From Cellvibrio zantedeschiae (lineage in GTDB: Bacteria; Pseudomonadota; Gammaproteobacteria; Pseudomonadales; Cellvibrionaceae): 64,000 nucleotides of DNA. The translations under genes and the position numbers were made by a program. How positions within the stretch are numbered: position 1 is the stretch's first letter; the number at the start of each line of letters is the position of its first letter. The notes below the pieces were generated by a model. It had not been told where the DNA came from, did no database searches, and saw nothing but the letters and a program-made list of their open reading frames with translations. Below, in pieces: positions 52,875 through 61,173 of this stretch. The stretch is taken from contig NZ_BMYZ01000001.1 of the NCBI RefSeq assembly GCF_014652535.1, forward strand, positions 2,046,001 through 2,110,000, read 5' to 3'.

Positions 52875-54368
52875 TTACGCCATGGACTTGAGGAACTCAT
52901 GATGAAGCGGTGCGTATCCCACTCCACCCGCAATAGCGGATTTCATTTTTTCCAGCATCCTGGCCAGGGAATCCCGCTCTGTACCGGACAGCGAAATGCT
53001 TGTTTGGTTGGGAATGATTTTGAAACCGTTGTACATACTCAGCCAGCTGGCATCCTGGAAGGTTTCCTGGTCATAAGTGATCAGGGTGCCGTCAGCCCGG
53101 AAACGTTTGATTTTTTCCGCTAGCATCTCGGGTATATCCATGGATTGAACATCCAACCAGAATTGCGTATCGCCTCTTTTATTAGCTTTGTAATGCAAAA
53201 TCAGGAAATCCCGTAAGCGTGCATACTCCAGCAAATTGAGGCGGTTGGCCTCATCACGCAGCTCAGGGCTAAAATCCGCGTCGGGGAAGTGATTTAGCAA
53301 TTTATCAATTCCCGTCTGAATCAAAGAAATACTCGTTGACTCGAGCGGCTCTAAAAATCCGCTCGCCAGCCCCAATGCGACACAGTTTTTGTTCCAGAAT
53401 TGTTTTCGTACACCTGTAGTGAACTTGATAACACGGGGTTCGGTCAGGGCCCGGCCGCTTGCATGTTTTCGCAGAGTGTCGATGGCTTCTTGATCAGAAA
53501 TATACTTATCGCAGTAAACGTAGCCATTGCCAGCGCGATGCTGCAAAGGAATTTTCCATTGCCAGCCAGCTTCCCGTGCGGTTGAGCATGTATAAGGAAC
53601 CGGTGCCTCAGCATTCTCCGTTTGCATGGCGACAGCGCTGTTACAGGGAAGCCAATGGCTCCAATCCTCATAGCCCGTACGCAGCGCTCCCTCTATCAAT
53701 AACGCCTTGAATCCAGAGCAATCGATAAAGAGCTCACCCGCTACAACCTGGCCACTTGCCAGCACTACGTCTTTGACGAAGCCCGAATGTTCGTCCAGCG
53801 TCACCGATGAAATCATGCCTTCAATGCGTTGCACGCCGCGAGCTTCGGCATACTCACGCAAAAATTTTGCGTATAAAAATGCATCAAAATGATAGGCGTA
53901 GTTGTATCTTGTGAGTGGTGATGCCGGCTCGGCATCAGGCAGGGAAAACCTGTTCTCAAGAGCCATTTGGGTAGAGAGGCAAAAGCTTTCCAAGGCACCT
54001 TCATAGCCGTTTTTGTGCAGCTGAAGCCAATGTTGATAAAAAGATTGCCCATTGATAGGCATACCGTAATCAGCAAACGGATGAAAAAAAGATGACCCCT
54101 TGGTATACCAATCTTTAAACTCTATGCCGAGCTTAAACGTCGCCTGGGTCGCGTTGATAAAGTCTCGCTCGCCAATTCCCAACTGGCGGTTGAAATACTT
54201 GATGCCGGGAACAGTCGCCTCGCCAACACCCACTGTACCAATCACATCAGATTCAACTAATTGAACGCTGACTGGCTTGTCTTTGAGATATTGGGACAAG
54301 GCTGAGGCAGCCATCCAGCCCGCCGTTCCGCCGCCCACAATGACAATCTTCTCAATTGGCTTCGCCAT
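52875..54368 (-). CDS. Flavin-dependent tryptophan halogenase-like protein
   Basis: A 497-residue FAD protein. N-terminal dinucleotide fold IVIVGGGTAGWMAASAL near residues 7-23 and the halogenase hallmark W-x-W-x-I-P seen as GWQWKIPLQHRAGNGYVY near residues 268-285. Also GLASGFLEPLESTSISLIQ near residues 339-357, and Lys/His residues in the N-terminal third. The family in Cellvibrio and other marine or plant-degrading bacteria is often linked to TonB receptors and SapC genes, with unknown physiological substrate; true free-tryptophan chlorination is unproven. It lies about 240 bp upstream of the GH95 gene on the same strand. Confidence 0.87.
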   Translation of the reverse strand: MAKPIEKIVIVGGGTAGWMAASALSQYLKDKPVSVQLVESDVIGTVGVGEATVPGIKYFNRQLGIGERDFINATQATFKLGIEFKDWYTKGSSFFHPFADYGMPINGQSFYQHWLQLHKNGYEGALESFCLSTQMALENRFSLPDAEPASPLTRYNYAYHFDAFLYAKFLREYAEARGVQRIEGMISSVTLDEHSGFVKDVVLASGQVVAGELFIDCSGFKALLIEGALRTGYEDWSHWLPCNSAVAMQTENAEAPVPYTCSTAREAGWQWKIPLQHRAGNGYVYCDKYISDQEAIDTLRKHASGRALTEPRVIKFTTGVRKQFWNKNCVALGLASGFLEPLESTSISLIQTGIDKLLNHFPDADFSPELRDEANRLNLLEYARLRDFLILHYKANKRGDTQFWLDVQSMDIPEMLAEKIKRFRADGTLITYDQETFQDASWLSMYNGFKIIPNQTSISLSGTERDSLARMLEKMKSAIAGGVGYAPLHHEFLKSMA

Positions 54369-54623
54369 AAGAACCCTTGTTTATATTTAAAATTTATTTT
54401 ACACACAAACACTACCTATGGGTCAAATTTAATCTTATCTATATGCTAATTTTGAGTCGTATGATGCTCTTTAAACGCATACAAAGTCGAAACAGCTGCA
54501 TGTAAAGTTACCTAAACTAAACACATCCGGTTCTGGCATAAGTGTTGCTCTGCTCATTTACATCACCCTTAAGTCCTCAAGCCCAGCGGAATTTGGCGGT
54601 TACGACCTCATTTAGGACATAAA

Positions 54624-55595
54624 ATGAAGAGCACTAGCACCACTATGAGACACCCGAACAAATCAATTGCACCAGCAACTACCGATAAGTCCCTGACAAA
54701 AGGCTTCACGGAGCTCTTTCACCAGCGATTGGATGCATTAAATTTGATCAAACAGCTCAACCATATGGTTAAAGCGGTACAACGCCACCGTGGTATGAGC
54801 ATGGGCTTGCTGGGTGGAAACGCCCTCTTCCGTGAAGAATTTACCAAGCTGCAACGCCAGATTGCGGAGCGTCTTGAGCTATTCAGCGCCTTTACTGCCC
54901 GTAGCCACCAGCTTTTGCCGCAGCGGGATCAGGAAAACCTGCACAGCGCCTGGCTTACCATTAGCCACGATTGGCAGGAAGATTCGGTGATTGATAATTA
55001 TGAACTGCACTGTCATTTGATCGAACAATTACTCGCTCTGCTTGCGTCTTTGGCCAAGCAAATGGAGCAACCTATTGCAGCGATTCTGGCGAGCAATAAT
55101 GAGCCCACGCAAATTTATGCAACCTCCGCTGTTTATCCCAACCGATTTAAACAACTGGAGGTCTTGCACTTTTCTACTCGTTTAATGCCTTCTGTTGCCG
55201 AGCAAATTGGTCGCATTCGTGCGCTTGCAACTTACACCGCAGCACTGGGTTATTGCGATTCAGATTACGCCAGCAAATTGCGTTACGTTATCCAATGCAC
55301 TCGCGTGAACAACGAAAAGCTTCGCCATCAATCCAAACGAATGGAAAGTATTTTAGAAAAAGATAGCCCACTATTGAGCCAATTAAAAAGCTATGAAATC
55401 AAGCTGACATTCTTATTGAATATGATTGAGCAGGATGTATTAAGGGAAGGAAAAATCGCGGCTGACAGTAATCGTTTATTTGAACTTGCGACCGATATTA
55501 TTGATATGTATTTAAACAGTGTCGATGAAGGGACTGCGCTGATAGAACGCTGGCATAACGATGAAATTGAAAATTGGTTAATGGCGATAAATTAA
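54624..55595 (+). CDS. NIT-like nitrate/nitrite sensing domain protein (hypothetical)
   Basis: A 323-residue, mostly helical protein with no signal peptide or transmembrane segment. VKAVQRHRGMSMGLLGG near residues 50-66 resembles the QRERG-x-S element at the start of nitrate/nitrite-sensing NIT domains; RALATYTAALGYCDSDY fits the second half of such four-helix bundles. No output domain (HTH, kinase, GGDEF) is visible. It is monocistronic on the plus strand, with ATG preceded by AGGA, and convergent to PilZ and DUF1631 genes, so a link to c-di-GMP signalling or nitrate response is only suggestive. Confidence 0.6.
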   Translation: MKSTSTTMRHPNKSIAPATTDKSLTKGFTELFHQRLDALNLIKQLNHMVKAVQRHRGMSMGLLGGNALFREEFTKLQRQIAERLELFSAFTARSHQLLPQRDQENLHSAWLTISHDWQEDSVIDNYELHCHLIEQLLALLASLAKQMEQPIAAILASNNEPTQIYATSAVYPNRFKQLEVLHFSTRLMPSVAEQIGRIRALATYTAALGYCDSDYASKLRYVIQCTRVNNEKLRHQSKRMESILEKDSPLLSQLKSYEIKLTFLLNMIEQDVLREGKIAADSNRLFELATDIIDMYLNSVDEGTALIERWHNDEIENWLMAIN

Positions 55596-55657
55596 TTTGC
55601 AATCCAGTAGACGTGAACCCATGTGGAAGCAAGCTTAACGCTGTAAGCAGCTCAGCA

Positions 55658-56014
55658 TTAAAATTGTCCCCAAGACTGAATTAGCTTATGAATTTCTTCC
55701 GCTGCGTGGGGTGTAGAATCAATAATACTAAAACCCGTCCAGTGCTTACCGTTTTGATCAGCGGCGCGGGTCCACAAACAATCCACGCCTATACGTAATA
55801 CTTGCTTACCGTTTTCGTGCGGTATATGCATATCCAATTCATACAAGCGGTCCTCTTCCAAAGGGACATCGCCCACCAACATCAAACCTTGAGTGTGAAT
55901 ATTCACCAAGCGACCAATATAAATATCGCGCAAGCTGTCATAAACATCTACGTCACCACTAATAGGGTGACGATGCATGGCGCGATCATAATTCTGCGAC
56001 GATAAATCACTCAT
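55658..56014 (-). CDS. PilZ domain protein
   Basis: A 118-residue single-domain PilZ protein, a c-di-GMP receptor. It shows the loop residues RHPISGDVDVYD near residues 15-26 (a shortened R-x-x-x-R-like region with Arg15), IGRLVNIHTQGLMLVGD near 33-49, where consensus has D/N-x-S-x-x-G, and CLWTRAADQNGKHWTGFSI near 80-98. The first Arg of the RxxxR pair is present and the second is not obvious, so binding strength is uncertain. It lies 3 bp after the DUF1631 stop on the same strand, so it is co-transcribed with it. Confidence 0.88.
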   Translation of the reverse strand: MSDLSSQNYDRAMHRHPISGDVDVYDSLRDIYIGRLVNIHTQGLMLVGDVPLEEDRLYELDMHIPHENGKQVLRIGVDCLWTRAADQNGKHWTGFSIIDSTPHAAEEIHKLIQSWGQF

Positions 56015-56017
56015 AAG

Positions 56018-58483
56018 TTACTCACCTATACGGGTTACTTCAGCCGTTAAATTGCCGGCACGCTCATTGAGTGTTTGGTAAATATTTTCCAGCGCACGCT
56101 CGAAGAATGGTTTAGTGCTACCTGCAATCACACGCGCTTTACCTGAAATCATTTCACGCGCTAATTGTAAGCCCGCAATTAGCGACACTTTTCTACCTTG
56201 CTGATCCACTAACATATAGTGATTGGTTTTTTGATTGAACCAAGCCACTTTTAAACGTTTGCCGCCGTCGAATTCGAACCAGGTACCGAACTCAATCATT
56301 TTCAAACTATCGACAATTTTAGTTTCATCAGCAGTTTGAGGTTGCAATAGCTCGGTTGTTTGGCCGGCTTTTTCTGCCGCCATGCTTTCCAATTTGGTAC
56401 GCATGGGTGCCGGTGCAGATTCGGCTTTTTTACTTTGCAATGCCAAGCGCTGCAATGCGACAACCGCATCAATTAATTTACGGCCTTTGGCTTGTTCGTA
56501 ACCAATGGTTTCAAATCCATGTTCAAGCGCCGCAATCAGCGAATCTTGTTTTTCCATTTGCTTAACCTTGTCTGCCTGCAAGGTTTTAGGCTCAAGGCTC
56601 CACAATAAATCATCTACCACACTCACAGCACGCTGCCATGAATCGGAGTTTTCACCGTAACGCAACAACACGAACGACAGGTAATCAGACCAGGGCTGCA
56701 ATAGCAGCAACAAAATTGCAGAAGGCATATCGCGGCCATCTGTACGGCTACGAACGGCGTTGTTAACTTGCACTTTTGCTTCGCGTAACTTTTCTTCGCC
56801 TTGCGCTTTTTCCAAAGCGCGACGCTCCATTAACTCCTGACGACGCGCAACGTTGTGGGTATATGCATTAAATTCAATCAACAATTCTGCAAACAAACGC
56901 ACATCGTTTTTAAAATCTTCCAACAAGCGGAATACAGTGACTTTAATTTTGTTAAAAATTTCAAACTGGTCGCTGCCATCGTTACTTACCCAGCGCACAC
57001 CGGCTTCTGCCAAACTATTTAATAACACACGCGCTGGATGCTCTGGTTGTTCAAAAAAATCTTTATCTATAAAAGCAATTTTAAGAAAGGGAGTGTGTAA
57101 ATAACTTAGCAATGCTTTCACTGAATCAGGCAAATGTTCGTCAGACAGCATGTACTCAAACAACATACCCACCAAATCGATGGTTTGCATATCGCTTGCT
57201 TCAACAGCACCATTTTCATTTTCCCTGGCGATCTGCTGCATCATCAACTGACTGACTTCTTGCACACGCTGCGGTGCCAAGGTCGGAACGCCCGCGCTTA
57301 CATTGTCAAAAACCTGTTGGGTTGTGACTAGCGTAGTGGTTTGCAAACCATCCAACACACCAACTAATTGATCAGTGCTGTACACACGCAAATTTTGCGC
57401 TGATATATGTTGCGGGTGCTGGTTATAAGAGGAATCTGCTACCGCAGAATATTCACCTGCAGGACGCGGTGCGAAACCTGTGGCGGCAACCGGTGCTTGT
57501 TGCACAGTTTGTTGGCCGCCATGCCCTTGATGAGTGATGTGCGCTTGCAATAATTTAATCGCATTTAATAAACTGCTTTGGTATTGCACATCTGAAGGAT
57601 TAAGTGTGCCGCTAAGCAAACGATCACTTGCGCGGCGGTGCATAGGGTCTACAGAAGACTGACCCGGTAATTCGCCCAGCGGATTTATATCTAAGGGATC
57701 ATCTGCAACTTGATCTTCAGAGGCAGAGCGCGTACTGGAAGCGCCATCAGAACTGGGCACAAAGCGTAAATTCGGCAATAGATTCTGGTGAATCAAATAT
57801 TGGTTGATCTCGTCATAAAGACCTTCCAACTGCCCAATAACTTCTTGATCAAATATTTTGTAGCCAATAATTTTTGTTTTGGCATCCATATCCAAACTAG
57901 CTAAAACTTTACGCAAAGCCTCACAGAACTGCACAGGGCTAGCGGGATTGCTTCTTTCGTCTAATTTTTCACCATCATTCAATAACGCGAGGCGCTGTTG
58001 GAGCGACCAGAGTTGCTCAGCGTAAAAACCCTCAGCCCGGTGTGTAATTGAAGTGATTGCGATTGTTTCTTCAAGATCAGAGTGTTCAACCAAAGACAGC
58101 ATATCGCCGGTAAAGCGTTCTTCACCGGTCAAGGTATTCAAAGTTTTATTTTTAAATTTTACAAAACCATTGCCTAAGTGTTGGCAAAATTCCTGCTCAG
58201 CAGGCTGCTGCACCGCAGCGATTAAATTTTGTACTTCAAATAAGGCAAGCTGTTCTTTGTTGGATTTGGCTTGCTCAGCGTGCTCTAAAATTTCTTTGCA
58301 CCAATGCCGCCAAAAATTAGGGAATACGCGATAGGCAAAACCACGGGTAAGGTCGCGGCAGTGCTTGAGATGTTGAATCACAATTTGCTCTGACATAGGA
58401 GCAAGCGAAGGACTCGAACGCTTATTGGCATCGGCGCCAAACGACCCTAAATTCTGCATAAATTTTCCTGCATTTTTATCCAT
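56018..58483 (-). CDS. DUF1631 family protein
   Basis: A large cytoplasmic protein of the DUF1631 family; function unknown. Family regions seen: residues after the start include SEQIVIQHLKHCRDLTRGFAYRVF (in parts), then a Gln/Ser-rich linker, ALLSYLHTPFLKIAFIDKDFFEQPEHPARVLLNSLAEAGVRW (in parts) and FEFDGGKRLKVAWFNQKTNHYMLVDQQG near the C-terminus, where the sequence is PilZ-like. Start is uncertain: I use ATG 58483 (821 residues) with AGGA 12 nt before it; ATGs at 58492 and 58558 are also possible. A PilZ gene follows by 3 bp, hinting at a c-di-GMP effector pair. Confidence 0.8.
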   Translation of the reverse strand: MDKNAGKFMQNLGSFGADANKRSSPSLAPMSEQIVIQHLKHCRDLTRGFAYRVFPNFWRHWCKEILEHAEQAKSNKEQLALFEVQNLIAAVQQPAEQEFCQHLGNGFVKFKNKTLNTLTGEERFTGDMLSLVEHSDLEETIAITSITHRAEGFYAEQLWSLQQRLALLNDGEKLDERSNPASPVQFCEALRKVLASLDMDAKTKIIGYKIFDQEVIGQLEGLYDEINQYLIHQNLLPNLRFVPSSDGASSTRSASEDQVADDPLDINPLGELPGQSSVDPMHRRASDRLLSGTLNPSDVQYQSSLLNAIKLLQAHITHQGHGGQQTVQQAPVAATGFAPRPAGEYSAVADSSYNQHPQHISAQNLRVYSTDQLVGVLDGLQTTTLVTTQQVFDNVSAGVPTLAPQRVQEVSQLMMQQIARENENGAVEASDMQTIDLVGMLFEYMLSDEHLPDSVKALLSYLHTPFLKIAFIDKDFFEQPEHPARVLLNSLAEAGVRWVSNDGSDQFEIFNKIKVTVFRLLEDFKNDVRLFAELLIEFNAYTHNVARRQELMERRALEKAQGEEKLREAKVQVNNAVRSRTDGRDMPSAILLLLLQPWSDYLSFVLLRYGENSDSWQRAVSVVDDLLWSLEPKTLQADKVKQMEKQDSLIAALEHGFETIGYEQAKGRKLIDAVVALQRLALQSKKAESAPAPMRTKLESMAAEKAGQTTELLQPQTADETKIVDSLKMIEFGTWFEFDGGKRLKVAWFNQKTNHYMLVDQQGRKVSLIAGLQLAREMISGKARVIAGSTKPFFERALENIYQTLNERAGNLTAEVTRIGE

Positions 58484-58728
58484 AACTCTCATATGTCCTA
58501 ATCTTCCCACTAGAGTGTTGAAGTCCTTTTTTGGAGCCACAGCTTGTAAAGCGATCATCCGACCCGGGCTATTTCTATTGATTAAAGTTGCGCTTTCTAA
58601 TTCTAGCAGTTTCTCACATCTTGGCTACAAAATGAGGATTGCGTCACCTAATTCAACAAAAATTAATATTTTCATCAAGCTTGATGGCGCAAATTTAGAA
58701 GTATCTTGAAGAACAAGACGCCATTTGC

Positions 58729-58778
58729 GCACCACAAAAGAACATAAAAACACCTGCTTGCACCACCTAAGCGCACCA
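58729..58778 (+). promoter_or_regulatory. Three GCACCA half-sites (possible NtrC-type enhancer)
   Basis: GCACCA occurs at 58729-58734, 58760-58765 and 58773-58778. It equals one half of the NtrC consensus GCACCA-N-TGGTGC. The sites are in direct, not inverted, orientation, which weakens the call. Their distance (about 90-135 bp) from the start point expected of the sigma-54 promoter fits an enhancer. Confidence 0.35.
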
Positions 58779-58837
58779 TAATCACCCATTTTCCGGCTTT
58801 TTAGGCTGTGGCTATAGGCTTTAACAGCTTGAATGCA

Positions 58838-58856
58838 AGTTGGTATCCATATTGCT
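58838..58856 (+). promoter_or_regulatory. Candidate sigma-54 promoter
   Basis: TTGGTATCCATATTGCT matches the -24 GG and -12 GC elements with exactly 10 nt between GG (58842-58843) and GC (58854-58855). Transcription would start near 58866, about 55 nt before the riboswitch. Fits a nitrogen-acquisition operon. Confidence 0.6.
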
Positions 58857-58921
58857 AAATTCATACCGTTCACGAGATATACCTGATCCGCACTCTGAGT
58901 GGTTTGGAATATTCGACGTTT

Positions 58922-59055
58922 TACAATAGAAAGCTAGGGTTCCGGCTTCTTCCTAACTTAGGGAAGACAGTGACTGGTCCGAGAGCTTTCGACCCCAGCG
59001 GCGCAAGCCAATGAGGTTACACGGCGGGATAAAAGCCCGGGAGATAGTTGGCCGA
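58922..59055 (+). ncRNA. Guanidine-I riboswitch (ykkC class)
   Basis: The three conserved blocks of the ykkC/guanidine-I aptamer are present in order: CTAGGGTTCCGG (58934-58945), ACTGGTCCGAGAG (58973-58985) and ACACGGCGGGATAAAAGCCC beginning at 59019, followed by GGGAGA. This class binds free guanidinium and turns on guanidine export or degradation genes. It precedes a guanidine uptake and carboxylation operon, the expected context. Boundaries are approximate. Confidence 0.93.
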
Positions 59056-59180
59056 GAAGCCTGTTAGCAAACCTGTGAGGATGTTGTCGTCGTCCGCCGT
59101 TTGTACAGATTTTAATCGCCAGAGTGCTCTCAGCTTTATAAAAAGGCTCAGTCTTGAGTCCCGATAACAGCCCTGTAATC

Positions 59181-59198
59181 TAAACCGCTGGAGGTTTA
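59181..59198 (+). promoter_or_regulatory. Hairpin enclosing the ribosome-binding site of the first operon gene
   Basis: TAAACC (59181-59186) and GGTTTA (59193-59198) pair around GCTGGA; the GGAGG Shine-Dalgarno lies in the loop and 3' arm, with ATG at 59200. It could be part of the riboswitch expression platform, blocking translation when guanidine is absent. Confidence 0.5.
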
Positions 59199-59199
59199 C

Positions 59200-60270
59200 A
59201 TGCTTTCTACTGCTCTCACCAAACGCCTGTTCGGCAAAACCCTCTTGGCTTCCGCCCTCCTTTTTACCTCTGCAGTTGCTTCAGCCAAACCCTTTAACGT
59301 TTGCTGGTCCATCTATGTTGGCTGGATGCCCTGGGGTTACGCCGCTGAGCAAAAGATTGTCGACAAGTGGGCCAAAAAATACGGGATAGAAATCAAAGTT
59401 ACACAAATCAACGATTACGTTGAATCCATCAATCAATATACCGCTGGTCAATTTGATGCCTGCGCCATGACGAATATGGACGCACTGACTATTCCAGCCG
59501 CTGGCGGTGTGGATAGCACGGCTTTAATTGTTGGCGACTTCTCAAACGGAAACGATGCGGTCATCCTCAAAGGTGATAACAAAACCCTGAAAGATATCAA
59601 AGGCCAAAACGTAAATCTGGTTGAGTTGAGCGTGTCTCACTATTTGTTAGCACGAGCGCTGGAAAGCGTGAAGCTAAAAGAAGCCGATGTGAAAGTTGTT
59701 AACACATCTGATGCCGATATGGTTGCGGTATACGGTACCAAAAGCGTAACAGCGGTAACCACCTGGAATCCTTTAGTGGGTGAAATCCTGTCACAACCAC
59801 ACAGCAGTAAAGTGTTCGACTCCTCGCAAATTCCCGGTGAAATTATGGATTTGTTTGTGGTGAATACTGCCACTCTTAAAAAGAATCCTGCTTTAGGTAA
59901 AGCTCTTGTGGGCGCTTGGTACGAAATTATGAGCACTATGAGCGCTCAAGATGCCAAAGGAATTGCAGCGCGTACTGCAATGGCTAAAGCATCCAGCACT
60001 GACCTTGCCGGTTTTGATTCACAACTCAAAACCACCAAAATGTTTTATACCCCTGCATCAGCAGTCGAGTTTACAAAAAGCGATGCACTCCTAAGCACCA
60101 TGAAAAAAGTTGCAGAATTTTCTTTCTCGCACGGCTTGCTGGGTGAGAAAGCAAAAGATGCAGCAACCATTGGTGTCGAAGGCCCTAAAGGTATTTACGG
60201 CGATAGCAAAAACGTGAAGCTGCGTTTTGATACGACCTACATGCAATTAGCAGCCGACAACAAACTTTAA
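59200..60270 (+). CDS. ABC transporter substrate-binding protein (guanidine/urea type)
   Basis: A 356-residue periplasmic binding protein; signal peptide about residues 1-29 (cut near ASA|KP). The mature N-terminus NVCWSIYVGWMPWGYAAEQK belongs to the family once called putative urea ABC transporter binding proteins, with later QFDACAMTNMDALTIPAAGGVDSTAL (in parts) and AVTTWNPLVGEIL regions of the NMT1/TauA-like fold. Downstream of a guanidine-I riboswitch, the ligand is likely guanidinium (inference). First gene of the operon. Confidence 0.9.
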   Translation: MLSTALTKRLFGKTLLASALLFTSAVASAKPFNVCWSIYVGWMPWGYAAEQKIVDKWAKKYGIEIKVTQINDYVESINQYTAGQFDACAMTNMDALTIPAAGGVDSTALIVGDFSNGNDAVILKGDNKTLKDIKGQNVNLVELSVSHYLLARALESVKLKEADVKVVNTSDADMVAVYGTKSVTAVTTWNPLVGEILSQPHSSKVFDSSQIPGEIMDLFVVNTATLKKNPALGKALVGAWYEIMSTMSAQDAKGIAARTAMAKASSTDLAGFDSQLKTTKMFYTPASAVEFTKSDALLSTMKKVAEFSFSHGLLGEKAKDAATIGVEGPKGIYGDSKNVKLRFDTTYMQLAADNKL

Positions 60271-60296
60271 TTTACTCCGCGTATTTGAAACCTCCA

Positions 60297-60320
60297 AGGT
60301 GAGTGGAGCTCCACTCACCT
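60297..60320. repeat. 24-nt perfect palindrome between transporter genes
   Basis: AGGTGAGTGGAG and its reverse complement CTCCACTCACCT meet without a spacer, 27 bp past the binding-protein stop and 35 bp before the permease start. An mRNA hairpin here could stabilise the upstream binding-protein message or attenuate transcription, as in many ABC operons with high binding-protein levels. No T-tract. Confidence 0.8.
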
Positions 60321-60354
60321 ACAAAACAAAATAAAAAATGTTCGGGATTTGCTT

Positions 60355-61173
60355 ATGAAACGGCTTATTAACTTAACGCCCTCTAAATCAACACGATGGC
60401 TGCTGGGTATACTACCTTTCGCACTCATCATTCTTATTTATATTGTGGCCTCTGATGCACGTTTGGCAGAAAACGCCACAGATAAGTTACTTCCCAGCTT
60501 TGGCCAAATGGGCGAAACCTTAAATAGCTATGTGTTAGAACCCAGTAAACGCACTGGTGAATATTTATTTTGGACAGATACCTACAGCAGCCTAAAACGT
60601 TTATTGCTCGGCATTGTGATTGCAGCCGTTTTTGGTTTTACTTTTGGATTATTAACTGGCGCAATTCCGACATTCCATGCACCCGTGTCACCTTTGCTAA
60701 CCGTTATCTCACTTGTACCGCCCATGGCGCTGCTACCGATTTTATTTATTGTGTTTGGGTTAGATGAATTATCCAAAGTCGCACTTATAGTTATTGGTGT
60801 TGCTCCATGCATTGCACGCGATATACAGCGCAGCACACTTGAAATCCCGCAAGAACAAATTATTAAAGCGCAAACATTAGGCGCATCATCGCTACAGGTT
60901 TTATTGCGCGTTTATATTCCACAGCTCATGCCGCGTTTAATTAGCTCAATTCGTTTAACGCTCGGTTCCGGCTGGTTATTTTTAATTGCAGCAGAAGCTA
61001 TAGCATCAACTGATGGTCTTGGTTACCGCATATTCTTAGTGCGTCGTTATTTATCAATGGACGTAATTTTACCTTACGTCGCGTGGATTACTTTGCTCGC
61101 TTTTATTATCGATTGGCTCTTGCTTAAAACCAGCCAAAAATGTTTTAGATGGCATCACCAAGGAGCGCATTAA
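60355..61173 (+). CDS. ABC transporter permease (guanidine/urea type)
   Basis: A 272-residue inner membrane permease with about six helices. The EAA-type coupling region is in LGASSLQVLLRVYIPQLMPRLISSIRLTLGSGW (in parts, about residues 175-205), and the domain belongs to the BPD_transp_1/TauC-SsuC group. ATG 60355 with GGGA upstream is preferred over TTG 60349. The stop codon overlaps the ATPase start codon (TAATG), so translation is coupled. Confidence 0.92.
   Translation: MKRLINLTPSKSTRWLLGILPFALIILIYIVASDARLAENATDKLLPSFGQMGETLNSYVLEPSKRTGEYLFWTDTYSSLKRLLLGIVIAAVFGFTFGLLTGAIPTFHAPVSPLLTVISLVPPMALLPILFIVFGLDELSKVALIVIGVAPCIARDIQRSTLEIPQEQIIKAQTLGASSLQVLLRVYIPQLMPRLISSIRLTLGSGWLFLIAAEAIASTDGLGYRIFLVRRYLSMDVILPYVAWITLLAFIIDWLLLKTSQKCFRWHHQGAH

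Larger units (their letters stand above)
58484..59199. other. Divergent regulatory region (DUF1631 / guanidine operon)
   Basis: No protein gene is supported. It contains, in order on the plus strand: three GCACCA hexamers (58729, 58760, 58773), a sigma-54 promoter candidate (58838-58856), the guanidine-I riboswitch (58922-59055), about 120 nt of expression-platform leader, and a hairpin at the ribosome-binding site (59181-59198). The DUF1631 promoter must also lie near 58500-58600 on the minus strand. Confidence 0.7.

Noticed and set aside
58625-58873. 82-codon minus-strand ORF in the guanidine control region
   Set aside because: It overlaps the sigma-54 promoter candidate and has no recognisable domain or ribosome-binding site.
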